From assembly GCF_009177095.1 (NCBI RefSeq), contig NZ_AP021861.1:4384501-4448500 (forward strand): a DNA stretch of 64,000 nt, written 5' to 3'. Origin of the DNA: Lacipirellula parvula. GTDB taxonomy: Bacteria; Planctomycetota; Planctomycetia; Pirellulales; Lacipirellulaceae. Position 1 is the first letter of the stretch. Every line of letters begins with the position of its first letter. Below the pieces are notes generated by a model. It searched no databases. It had not been told where the DNA came from and saw only the letters and a list, made by a program, of their open reading frames with translations. Of this stretch, positions 28,066 to 35,185 are shown in pieces. Made by a program: the position numbers and the translations under genes.

Positions 28066-28778
28066 GGCATGGCCTCCGCGGTGAGCCGTGCCGCCGATCT
28101 TGTCGCCGCGACGAACGCCTCGGGCGGCAACTTCTCACAGGTTCCGGCAGGCGACAGCATGGCAAGTTCGCCGGGCTTGAGTCCGAGCCAGGAACGAATC
28201 ACTGCGGCGTCGAGCGCAGGGCTCCAAGCCCAGCCTGCCGGCACGGCGACGCCGTCGGCGAGCGTATAGCGTACTCCCGGCAGGGGCGGCAACGGTACGC
28301 CTTGAATCAAGCATGATTGATCGGCGCTGACCGCGAAAGTCCAGCGTTTCAGCCGGGCTTGCGGCGCTCTGACGGCGTACTCCGTCCATGCGCCGAGCGT
28401 CGTTTGCAGCAAACTCGCTTCGCGCTCTTCACTACTTCTTACTAGCGAGAGCGTCGTAGGCGTGGGGCGGGAAGCAACGAACATACGGTGGGGAACGCTC
28501 AGAGCGATCCACCTCGACAGCGACGTCCAAACCGTCTTCGGCAGTTCGCCGCAGCTAAGACGCCTGCCGACCGGCACGAGGGCGTTCTGGGCCGTCACCA
28601 TGAATCGCTCGCAGCCGATGACCGATCGGAGCGTTCGATCTAGTGAATCGTTCCACTGCGGGCCGCACAACCAAATTCGCCCGCCGCTCACGCAAACCGC
28701 GACGCCGTCCAGATCGCGGAGCTGCGCGAACGCCGGCGCCGACTCAAGCGGTGCAGAGGCGGCCCAAGTCGGGGTCAT
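28062..28778 (-). CDS. ternary-system accessory protein (bpX-type)
   Basis: A 238-residue protein between the MoxR ATPase and the vWA-like gene, overlapping both by four bases (ATGA). It reads as a beta-rich amino-terminal half (VAVCVSGGRIWLCG, FMVTAQNALVPVGRRL) and a second half with conserved-looking PPLPGVRYTLADGVAVPAGWAWSPAL. This last pattern is typical of a bpX domain in MoxR-vWA-propeller systems. No catalytic residues are apparent. Its position in a tight operon supports a structural role in the same complex. Confidence 0.65.
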   Translation of the reverse strand: MTPTWAASAPLESAPAFAQLRDLDGVAVCVSGGRIWLCGPQWNDSLDRTLRSVIGCERFMVTAQNALVPVGRRLSCGELPKTVWTSLSRWIALSVPHRMFVASRPTPTTLSLVRSSEEREASLLQTTLGAWTEYAVRAPQARLKRWTFAVSADQSCLIQGVPLPPLPGVRYTLADGVAVPAGWAWSPALDAAVIRSWLGLKPGELAMLSPAGTCEKLPPEAFVAATRSAARLTAEAMP

Positions 28779-29932
28779 GCATTGGCTCCGATGCGCGTCC
28801 AGAGTTCGCTGGCCATTTGTTCAAGTTCAGCCCGCTGCCGCGGATCAGTCACCCATTGGCAGCGAGTCGAGAGGAGCGCGAGCTTGTCGCGCACGACGCT
28901 TCGCTGCGCCGAATCTCCTGCGGAGGCTGCGACTTCGTCGCCAAGTTGCGTCAAATCGCTGGCCAACCGTTCGGGATCTGGCGCCTCGGCGACGCGCGAC
29001 TGAGGATGGCCGGCGGCCAAGTCGCTTTCCTCGGCAGCTTCGAGCGCCTGTTTCACCAGTGCCGCCAGAACGTCTTGCTCCTCTTCCGAGTTCCAGATGT
29101 AACGCAGCACCCAGACGTCCGCTTGATTCGCTTTCATCCTACCGCACAGGATAGCGCTTGCCGCGAGCAGGTTTTGCAGCTTTACGGCACGCCGATCGGA
29201 GATCGCGAGACCTGCTCGGCGAAGTTGCTGAATCAACTCGACGTACCGCGGCAGCACGGCGGAGAGGTCGACCTGCTTGACTAGCGACTGCAGCGTTCGA
29301 ATGTCTTCGACGCTCACCTGGCTGCTGCTTCCCTGGGCATGTCCGTCGAGTTTCCAGCCTGCAACCAGCACTTGCTGCAAACTATCGTCGGCAACGTTGT
29401 AACAGCCGACGCGGACGAGGAAGCGGTCGATCAACGCTTGCAGCGACTCGTCCTCCGGCAAGTGATTGCTGGCGCCGACGACCATCAAAGTGTGCAAGGG
29501 CCTGGCTTCTCGTCCGCGGCGAAACACGCGCTCGTTGAGGACCATGAGCAGGCTGTTGAGAATTGCGCTGTTCGAATTCAATAGTTCGTCGAGAAAGACG
29601 AAGTCGGCTTCGGGAAGCATGCCTTCAGTATTCGTCTCAAGCTCGCCGTCGCGCAGCTTGCGAATGTCGAACGGGCCGAAGATTTCGTTCGGTTCCGTAA
29701 ACCGCGTGAGCAGGTAGTCGAAGATGCGTCCGCGAATGCGGCTGGCAAGTTGGTGCACGAGCGCACTCTTCGCCGTTCCGGGCGGCCCGAGCAGAAAGAG
29801 ATTCTCTCGCGCCACCAAGCATAGCCCGAGCAAGTCAATAATCTCGTCTTTGCCGACGAAACTTTGTTTCATCGGCTCCAGAACGCGCTCTCGCAGTTGT
29901 TGCGAGAGGCTCAAAACGTCCGAGTTGGTCAT
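28775..29932 (-). CDS. MoxR-family AAA+ ATPase of a ternary conflict-type system
   Basis: A 385-residue MoxR ATPase. Walker A is GPPGTAKS (near residue 46), Walker B is FVFLDELLNSN, sensor 1 lies in LMVVGASNHLPEDESLQALIDRF with the arginine finger region following, and the C-terminal part has the helical lid (ISDRRAVKLQNLLAASAIL) plus an extra glutamate-rich helical extension of about 100 residues. MoxR proteins remodel partner proteins through vWA adaptors; here the vWA-like protein is two genes downstream. Four-base overlaps on both sides show a single operon. All catalytic motifs look intact. Confidence 0.92.
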   Translation of the reverse strand: MTNSDVLSLSQQLRERVLEPMKQSFVGKDEIIDLLGLCLVARENLFLLGPPGTAKSALVHQLASRIRGRIFDYLLTRFTEPNEIFGPFDIRKLRDGELETNTEGMLPEADFVFLDELLNSNSAILNSLLMVLNERVFRRGREARPLHTLMVVGASNHLPEDESLQALIDRFLVRVGCYNVADDSLQQVLVAGWKLDGHAQGSSSQVSVEDIRTLQSLVKQVDLSAVLPRYVELIQQLRRAGLAISDRRAVKLQNLLAASAILCGRMKANQADVWVLRYIWNSEEEQDVLAALVKQALEAAEESDLAAGHPQSRVAEAPDPERLASDLTQLGDEVAASAGDSAQRSVVRDKLALLSTRCQWVTDPRQRAELEQMASELWTRIGANA

Positions 29933-30591
29933 TCTCCGTTTCCAGCTTGTTCGTCTTCCGATGGAATCGCGTTCAATGCGAGCTGGCGCATCAGCTCAGG
30001 CGCCAGTTCTTGATACAGCCCCAGCGATTCCTCAATCGCTTGCGCCCCCTGCACGCTTTGCATCGCACGCACGTCGCCCGACTCAATTGCCCGATCGGCG
30101 TACATCTGCATCAAGCTAGCAGAGCCGAGCAATGGGGCAATATCGACTTCAGGGGCTTCAATAATTCCTACCGATGACAATGGCCACTGCCGCGCCCATT
30201 CCAGCAGTTCCTGGCGGAGCGGATCGTCCGTTGCCGATCGGCAAAAGGACAACAGATCGGGTAGAAAACGAAAGGCGAGGTCCACGCTGTAGTGGGCTTC
30301 GGGCGAGTTTAACGCTGCGATGGCTTGATTGGCGGGCGTGAAGGCAAAGTCCGGACCATAGTCGCGAAAGAGGGCGTATTGGCAAGCTTTGTAGTAGTGC
30401 GTCGTCGCCCATAACGCCGCCTCGACGTCGAATCGCGGCGGGGCGTCTGGTAGATTGAGGCGATAGGCCTCCTCGAAGTTCGCAAGAAACTCGCGTGTTT
30501 CTTGCAATTCCGACTCGCTCAGGTCGTACGGGGCTGCCGCGCGAGTTCGTCTCCCCTCGAACAGATCTTGCAAGAATTCGCAAAGGTTCAT
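29929..30591 (-). CDS. helical first protein of the MoxR-vWA-propeller operon
   Basis: A 220-residue, almost wholly helical, acidic protein (LCEFLQDLFEGRRTRAA, then LSESELQETREFLANFEEAYRLNLP, ALWATTHYYKACQYALFRDYG). This type heads the MoxR-vWA-propeller operons I know of, where it has no assigned activity. It ends in a four-base overlap with the MoxR gene. The start at 30591 lies 143 bases after the end of rtcA on the same strand, with no clear terminator between, so it may be transcribed from its own promoter or by read-through from the rtc operon. Confidence 0.65.
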   Translation of the reverse strand: MNLCEFLQDLFEGRRTRAAAPYDLSESELQETREFLANFEEAYRLNLPDAPPRFDVEAALWATTHYYKACQYALFRDYGPDFAFTPANQAIAALNSPEAHYSVDLAFRFLPDLLSFCRSATDDPLRQELLEWARQWPLSSVGIIEAPEVDIAPLLGSASLMQMYADRAIESGDVRAMQSVQGAQAIEESLGLYQELAPELMRQLALNAIPSEDEQAGNGE

Positions 30592-30734
30592 TGGGAGTTC
30601 TGGCTGCGATCGTAAGCGATGGCCGAGGTTTCTAAAACATTACCATGAGTGGCGCATGGCGGCCACATAAATCATGTCTGCTTTTGTCGGAGCGTTGCAT
30701 CTCGTCGCCAGAATGGCCGTGGGCAGAGACCGCT

Positions 30735-31793
30735 TCAATTTCCCACCGTTACTCGACAGCAATCTCCTTCGCGGTCGACATTGATCGGAATCTCAAGAAA
30801 GCTGCGTAAGAGATCAATATGCGTCTGCGAGTGTCGAGTGAGGGGCTGCGTGGCGAACGAGCCGCCCCGGCCCGTCTGCCAAGCGGCGATTCCCAGCGGC
30901 AACAGGAGTTGATCCGCCAGGTAAGGGCCGACCGGTGCGCCGCTCGCCAGGTAGCTGCGGGCCTCCTTCACGGCCTCGCCGGCGACGCGCTCCGCCGTGG
31001 CGCCGATGCGGCCGAAGCCAGTGAAGACTTCGCGAACATGCTCCGAGTGAATCTCGATCAGGAAGACGTTTCCCGGTCCGGCCGAGTCGATGCTCGCGTC
31101 GACATGAAGCGCCGAGTCAGGCCAGCTGAGCTTTTCAGCGGCTAGTTCGACTTCGCGCCGACCAATCCGCGGCGACAGGTTCGCCACGAGAGCGGTCGCG
31201 GAGCGCTGGAGGATCTCGCCCCGTTCCAGCAGATCGAAACCTGCAAGCTGCGGCGTTGGTTCGATCGCCACGCTGAAACGCCCGCCGCCGGCTGGATAGA
31301 AGCCGTGGCGTTCCAACCCTGCTGAAACGCGCGGGCCCATGCGGTTGATCAGCGGGAAGAAGGCTTGTGAGAGAAAGTCGAACGGCGGCGCCCAGGGATT
31401 GTGCGTCCCGCCTTCGAGCACGATCTCCGACGGCCCGTGGGCAATCAACAGCGCCGGCAGAATCGTTTGCAACACGAGCGTCGCACTGCCGGCGGTGCCG
31501 ACCGAGAAGGTGCGCTGCCCCGGCCGGATCGCCGTTGGGCGAAAGGAGAGCGTTTGCGAACCGATTTCGTCTCCCTCGACTTCCGCGGCGCCGATTTCGA
31601 CCGCAGCGCGCACCGCGGTGAGATGCTGCCGCATGAGGCCGGGTTTATCGCGTCCGGCGCGGATATTTTCCAAGCGAACCGGACGACCGGTCACGAGCGC
31701 GAGGGCGAGTGACGAACGGAGGATTTGTCCGCCGCCTTCGCCTTGCGAGCCGTCGATTGTGGCGCATTCGGTCCTAATTTTGCTGTCCCTCAC
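30735..31793 (-). CDS. rtcA: RNA 3'-terminal phosphate cyclase
   Basis: RtcA turns an RNA 3'-phosphate into a 2',3'-cyclic phosphate using ATP. Signature parts: EGGGQILRSSLALAL near the start, RAGRDKPGLMRQHL, the GTAGSATLVLQTILP segment, GGTHNPWAPPFDFL, and the catalytic histidine region TRHSQTHIDLL near the C terminus. At 352 residues it is of normal length. It overlaps the upstream unknown gene by 20 bases. The product can be joined by the RtcB ligase of the same operon after opening, so the locus can both heal and seal broken RNA. Regulation is probably through RtcR and the sigma-54 promoter in front of rsr. Confidence 0.96.
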   Translation of the reverse strand: MRDSKIRTECATIDGSQGEGGGQILRSSLALALVTGRPVRLENIRAGRDKPGLMRQHLTAVRAAVEIGAAEVEGDEIGSQTLSFRPTAIRPGQRTFSVGTAGSATLVLQTILPALLIAHGPSEIVLEGGTHNPWAPPFDFLSQAFFPLINRMGPRVSAGLERHGFYPAGGGRFSVAIEPTPQLAGFDLLERGEILQRSATALVANLSPRIGRREVELAAEKLSWPDSALHVDASIDSAGPGNVFLIEIHSEHVREVFTGFGRIGATAERVAGEAVKEARSYLASGAPVGPYLADQLLLPLGIAAWQTGRGGSFATQPLTRHSQTHIDLLRSFLEIPINVDREGDCCRVTVGN

Positions 31794-32829
31794 TTTCGAA
31801 GAGCCACTTCAAAACCACTCGTGTTGGCGCTGGGCAGAGTCCTCTGCTCAACCAGTTTGAGAATTCATGGTGAACCAGTGGTGCGATATTGAATGGCGCT
31901 TCCAGTATATGGCGACATGTAGCATCGAATGCGAACATGAGTGTTTCGCGAGCGCACAGCTGAGAAATGCGAGCCAACTCATCCTCCATCTTCTTATTCG
32001 ACGCTCGGTGGATTAACCCACTTCCGTAAATAAGGGCATCCAGCAGGTCTTCGTTACTAACGCCACACAATTCTTTGATTGGCGGAAATCTCCAATCGCC
32101 TGCAAGGCTTCCGCTGAATCTATCAATCTCGTAGTGCATCCAAGCACGCTTTGAATCGGAGTCAACGTGCTTCGAGTAGAGGTTTGCAATACCCCGAAAA
32201 ACGTCGTCTCTCCTGAGAAGCAACTGCCTTATCAGAGGGAACACTGCAGTGAAGCATTCAATGTCCCCGAGTTGAAGGCGATACGGACCTTTGCCGCTCC
32301 AAGACAGTTTCGGTTTGCTATTCCACCAGCGTCCCTTCTGGATCAACGTAATCAACTGTAAAAAATGCATAACATCATTCGACTCTTGGATGCCCCACTC
32401 CTCAGGAACTAGCATTTCTGACGGGCCGAGTCGCAAGACGCTCGTCACGTTGCCCATGATGATTGGATTTTCAACGCCACTGATAATTGCCAGTAGATCA
32501 ACTTCATCTAGATTCTCGCCACTTTCGTCCTCAAAATAGTCGGTTAGATTTATTCCTCCAAACCCATTGCTGTTGAGAAGCTCGCTCTTAAAAGACTGCT
32601 CATCGTGCTCGCGAAAGAGATGGCGAAAAGCAATGAGCGCTCGATGTTTGCGACGATCGTCGAGCAAAGGTGCAACTGTCTCCAACTCCTCGTCGCTCGT
32701 ACAGAGTGACGGGTCGAAAATTAGCCGTCGATCAAACATCGTCTTCGTTTGGCGATTGATCGCGCTGACATACCACGGAAACTTTTTTGATGACAAGTTG
32801 TACCGAGATAGAATTATTTCTCTAGTCAT
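31774..32829 (-). CDS. unrecognised protein between rtcB and rtcA
   Basis: A 351-residue protein with no family I recognise. It is mixed alpha/beta, rich in polar and aromatic residues (FRHLFREHDEQSFKSELL, MHFLQLITLIQKGRWWN, ELCGVSNEDLLDALIYGSGLIHR). The start taken is the ATG at 32829, which overlaps the rtcB stop by eight bases; the 3' end overlaps rtcA by 20 bases. This coupling means it is made with the ligase and cyclase. Its base composition looks clearly poorer in G+C than rtcB and rtcA, suggesting a later insertion into the operon. It could be an RNA-handling or defence protein, but no nuclease or ligase motif can be seen. Confidence 0.75.
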   Translation of the reverse strand: MTREIILSRYNLSSKKFPWYVSAINRQTKTMFDRRLIFDPSLCTSDEELETVAPLLDDRRKHRALIAFRHLFREHDEQSFKSELLNSNGFGGINLTDYFEDESGENLDEVDLLAIISGVENPIIMGNVTSVLRLGPSEMLVPEEWGIQESNDVMHFLQLITLIQKGRWWNSKPKLSWSGKGPYRLQLGDIECFTAVFPLIRQLLLRRDDVFRGIANLYSKHVDSDSKRAWMHYEIDRFSGSLAGDWRFPPIKELCGVSNEDLLDALIYGSGLIHRASNKKMEDELARISQLCARETLMFAFDATCRHILEAPFNIAPLVHHEFSNWLSRGLCPAPTRVVLKWLFESEGQQN

Positions 32830-34339
32830 CCGCCTGATCTCCATCCTTGACGACAAACTTCGCCTTCAACCGCGCCACTTCGCTCGCCAGCCCCGCGCTC
32901 TTCACTGAACGCAGCACCTCGTCAAAATCTTTGTACGCTGCAGGCGCTTCGTCGATCGGGTACGCCCGGCAATTCGTGAGGATGTCGGCCTCGTCGAACG
33001 AGCGGTCGACTTCTTTTTGGTCAAGCGCACGCTTCGCCGCCTTGCGACCTAGTTGCCGGCCGGCGCCATGGTTGACGCTGTAGCAACTCACCGAGGCTCC
33101 CGCGTCGGCGGCCATCACGACCGAACCCGCCTGCGGATTGCCAGGCAGCAAAATCGGGTGCCCCGTCCCGGCGAACGGCGTATCGCGCAGCGAGTGATGC
33201 CCGGCCGGGAAGGCCCGCGTCGCTCCCTTGCGGTGGACCCACGCGATGCCGTTGTTCACCACTTCCTTCCGCGCGATGTTGTGGCTGATGAAATAGACCA
33301 GCTGGCCGGTGACGCCCGGCAACACTTCTTGGAACGCTTCCAGCACCAGCGCGTTGATCAGCAGGTGATTGACGGTCGCAAAGTTGGCGCCGAGCGCCAT
33401 GTCGTCGATATAGGCGTCGGCCTCAGGCGTGCCGAGCGGGGCGTAAACAAGTTCGCGGTCGCCGCCCGGGAGGGGGATATCCCACTGGGCGAACTTGCCT
33501 TGCAGGGCCTTGAACTGCCCCGACGCCAACTGGTGGCCGATGCCGCGCGAACCGCAGTGCGACAGGAACGCGACGCCGCCGTCGACGAGCCCGAAGACCC
33601 GCGCCGCTTCGCGCGCACGATCGTTTGCTTCGACATGCACGACTTCGCATTCGCCAAAATGGTTGCCCCCGCCGTAGGAGCCAAGTTGCGTCATCTTTGC
33701 GTCGAAGCGGTGCATTTGCGGCATCAGTTGCTCGAGCCGTAACGCCAGGGCGCCGGTCGAGTCGTCGTGGCCCACGTGCGCGGAATCTTCGCAGCGCGCC
33801 GCCCACTCTGGCGGGATGCCGAGTTCTTCGCACACGCCGCGCGAAGCTCCTTCCACCATGACGCGTTTGCCAAGGGCTTCGCTGACGTGGCGCGACTTCG
33901 GGGCATTCCGCTGACCGCGACCGGCGCCGGTGGGCGTCCGTTCGCAGATCGCGTTGATGAGAGCGCGACGCGTCGGCCGGTCGAGAATCGCGTCGGCCGG
34001 CAGGCTGGTTTGCAGCAGGCTCATCGAACACTTGATGTCGACGCCAACCGGGCCGGGATAGATGTGGGTCGGCGAAACCATGACGCAGCCGACCGGCGCC
34101 CCGTAGCCGCAATGGGCGTCGGGGTTCAGCACCAGATCGGTAACGCCAGGCGCCAGCCGCGAGTTGATCGCCTGCTGCAGGCAGAGGTCGTCGAAGGTGG
34201 CGCGAATCGCCTCGGTGCCGATGACGGTGATCGGCTTCTGCTTTCCGCCGGTCGGTAGAATGGCGGTCGCATCGCCATCGGCGATCATCTGGAACTTGCT
34301 CGGCGCCGAGGGCGAATCGTTGTCAGTGGCGATGCTCAT
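32822..34339 (-). CDS. rtcB: RtcB RNA ligase
   Basis: GTP- and manganese-dependent ligase that joins a 2',3'-cyclic phosphate or 3'-phosphate end to a 5'-OH end. Metal-site segments NPDAHCGYGAPVGCVM, GVDIKCSMS, SYGGGNHFGECEVV and FLSHCGSRGIGHQ are all present, as is the guanylylated histidine in SVNHGAGRQLGRKAAKR. Length is 505 residues, as usual. The ATG at 34339 is used because family homology begins soon after; the open frame upstream runs into the RNA gene at 34366. Directly upstream lie five Y RNA-like genes and rsr. Expression is expected to depend on RtcR. Confidence 0.96.
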   Translation of the reverse strand: MSIATDNDSPSAPSKFQMIADGDATAILPTGGKQKPITVIGTEAIRATFDDLCLQQAINSRLAPGVTDLVLNPDAHCGYGAPVGCVMVSPTHIYPGPVGVDIKCSMSLLQTSLPADAILDRPTRRALINAICERTPTGAGRGQRNAPKSRHVSEALGKRVMVEGASRGVCEELGIPPEWAARCEDSAHVGHDDSTGALALRLEQLMPQMHRFDAKMTQLGSYGGGNHFGECEVVHVEANDRAREAARVFGLVDGGVAFLSHCGSRGIGHQLASGQFKALQGKFAQWDIPLPGGDRELVYAPLGTPEADAYIDDMALGANFATVNHLLINALVLEAFQEVLPGVTGQLVYFISHNIARKEVVNNGIAWVHRKGATRAFPAGHHSLRDTPFAGTGHPILLPGNPQAGSVVMAADAGASVSCYSVNHGAGRQLGRKAAKRALDQKEVDRSFDEADILTNCRAYPIDEAPAAYKDFDEVLRSVKSAGLASEVARLKAKFVVKDGDQADD

Positions 34340-34365
34340 TAGTATCAACTCGTGAGAGTAAAAGG

Positions 34366-34504
34366 GCGGCGACAAGAAATCGAAGAAACAAACACCTGAC
34401 GATCTAACCCGTTGATCTACGGCTCGCACGACAAGTCACGCGATGCCGGCGGGGCTCGAACCCGCTCCCTTCAGGTTCCATGTAGTTCCTTCTGCATTCG
34501 CCGC
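34366..34504 (-). ncRNA. Y RNA-like RNA 5, permuted tRNA-like body
   Basis: Last of five tandem units, just before rtcB. Ends pair as GCGGCGA with TCGCCGC; an inner helix pairs GAAGGAAC with GTTTCTTC (8 pairs, one G-U). Between them lies the conserved CGAATGC...ACTACAT. The body then runs in permuted order: T arm GCGGG-TTCGAGC-CCCGC, an acceptor-like stem beginning CGGC and closing with GCCG after a hairpin, then D arm GATC-AACGGGTTA-GATC. In a tRNA the D arm comes first, so a tRNA caller would see halves only. It is attached through the place where a tRNA has its anticodon stem. This matches bacterial YrlA-type RNAs, which bind the Ro protein encoded upstream. Confidence 0.8.
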
Positions 34505-34533
34505 TGGCTTGGGATGTTTTGTAAGTTTCAAAA

Positions 34534-34669
34534 TGAATGGCGACAAAAGACGAAGAAACAGTCTGATGCTCTAACCACTGAGCTACGGGCGCCGCGCGAG
34601 CGACTGCGCCGGTGGGACTCGAACCCACGACCGTCAGGGCAATGTAGTTCCTTCTGCATTCGCCATTCA
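34534..34669 (-). ncRNA. Y RNA-like RNA 4, permuted tRNA-like body
   Basis: Outer helix TGAATGGCGA with TCGCCATTCA is perfect over ten pairs; inner helix GAAGGAAC with GTTTCTTC. Conserved CGAATGC and ACTACAT are present and the 3' strand has TTGTCG. The body carries T arm GTGGG-TTCGAGT-CCCAC, then an acceptor-like stem CGGCGC against GCGC(C)CCG with one bulged C, closed by a short GC-rich loop, then D arm GCTC-AGTGGTTA-GAGC with the GG that normally docks with the T loop. The order T arm, closed acceptor, D arm is a circular permutation of a tRNA. Boundaries are the ends of the outer helix. Confidence 0.82.
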
Positions 34670-34698
34670 AAGCAGTAAAAGTCTTGTTACGTGGAAAA

Positions 34699-34874
34699 AC
34701 CAAAAGCGAAAGGCGCGACGACAAAATTGATGAAACGGATACGCGCTCTGCCAGACTGAGCTACGGCCCCGTAGTTGTACCAAACGAGTAGAGCCGGTGG
34801 GATTCGAACCCACGACCTCGGGTTCCTAGACCATGTAGTTCCATCCGCATTCGTCGCGCTTTTCGCCTTTGGTT
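34699..34874 (-). ncRNA. Y RNA-like RNA 3, permuted tRNA-like body and long closing stem
   Basis: The outer stem is the longest of the five: about 22 pairs with one mismatch and one G-U, including GCGCGACGA with TCGTCGCGC. The inner helix is GATGGAAC with GTTTCATC, a compensated change relative to units 4 and 5 (GAAGGAAC/GTTTCTTC). The tRNA-like body has T arm GTGGG-TTCGAAT-CCCAC, acceptor-like pairing CGGCTCT with GGGGCCG (seven pairs, two G-U) across an 18-19-base loop, and D arm GCTC-AGTCTGGCA-GAGC. Conserved CGAATGC, ACTACAT and TTGTCG are present. The pairing of acceptor strands within one unit, in reversed order, shows that it is a permuted tRNA mimic and not two stray tRNA halves. Confidence 0.84.
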
Positions 34875-34893
34875 CGATATGGATCGAGTAAAT

Positions 34894-34999
34894 CTCTTGC
34901 GACAAACGGGGGCGAGACATCCCGGCCCGTAAGTTGAAAGTGGACCGGAGGGGATTCGAACCCCCTAAAGCCATGTAGTCACGCTGGCATTCGCAAGAG
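34894..34999 (-). ncRNA. Y RNA-like RNA 2, T arm and acceptor only
   Basis: Outer helix CTCTTGCGA with TCGCAAGAG (nine perfect pairs); inner helix GCGTGAC with GTCTCGC (one U-U mismatch). CGAATGC, ACTACAT and TTTGTCG are in the same places as in the other units. The tRNA-like part has the T arm GGGGG-TTCGAAT-CCCCT and the acceptor-like pairing CCGGTCC with GGGCCGG (seven pairs, one G-U), but only three bases remain where the D arm should be. It is therefore a reduced mimic. It should still attract enzymes that read only the T arm, such as a TruB-type pseudouridine synthase; that is inference. Confidence 0.78.
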
Positions 35000-35043
35000 T
35001 TAGGTTGGTTGTGTATTGACTTCAAAAAACATGAGGGCGCAAC

Positions 35044-35123
35044 CACAACAGAATCGACAAGGGTTCGTCGAGACGGTCACATTGGGTTAAATGTAGTCTC
35101 GAAGGCATTCGATTCCGCTGTTG
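35044..35123 (-). ncRNA. Y RNA-like RNA 1, minimal form without tRNA-like body
   Basis: First unit after rsr. The outer helix pairs about 13 bases (ACAGCGGAATCGA with TCGATTCTGTTGT, two G-U); the inner helix pairs TCGAGAC with GTCTCGA (seven perfect pairs). CGAATGC, GACTACAT and TTGTCG are conserved. In place of a tRNA-like body there is only a small hairpin (ACATT with AATGT). It therefore contains essentially the putative Ro-binding stem alone. Its function could be to fill the Ro ring without recruiting tRNA-reading proteins. Confidence 0.7.
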
Positions 35124-35140
35124 CCAGAAGGTCGCCGTCG

Positions 35141-35174
35141 GGGAGGGAGGGCGCCCGAAACGTCCCTCCCTCCC
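35141..35174 (-). terminator. strong GC hairpin between rsr and the Y RNA genes
   Basis: Eleven bases of GGGAGGGAGGG pair perfectly with CCCTCCCTCCC across a 12-base loop, 12 bases beyond the rsr stop codon and 17 bases before the first Y RNA-like unit. No U-run follows on the minus strand, so it is not a classic intrinsic terminator. It may protect the 3' end of the rsr message or mark a processing point that frees the RNAs from the messenger. Confidence 0.5.
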
Positions 35175-35185
35175 GCACTTGCTCG

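Noticed and set aside
33053-34258. Long plus-strand frames across rtcB
   Set aside because: They are antisense shadows of rtcB, with no domain-like sequence and no upstream signals.
34366-34999. Fragments that look like several ordinary tRNA genes (T arms and D arms)
   Set aside because: The halves occur in reversed order, their acceptor strands pair only within the permuted units, and no anticodon loop or complete cloverleaf can be formed in normal order.
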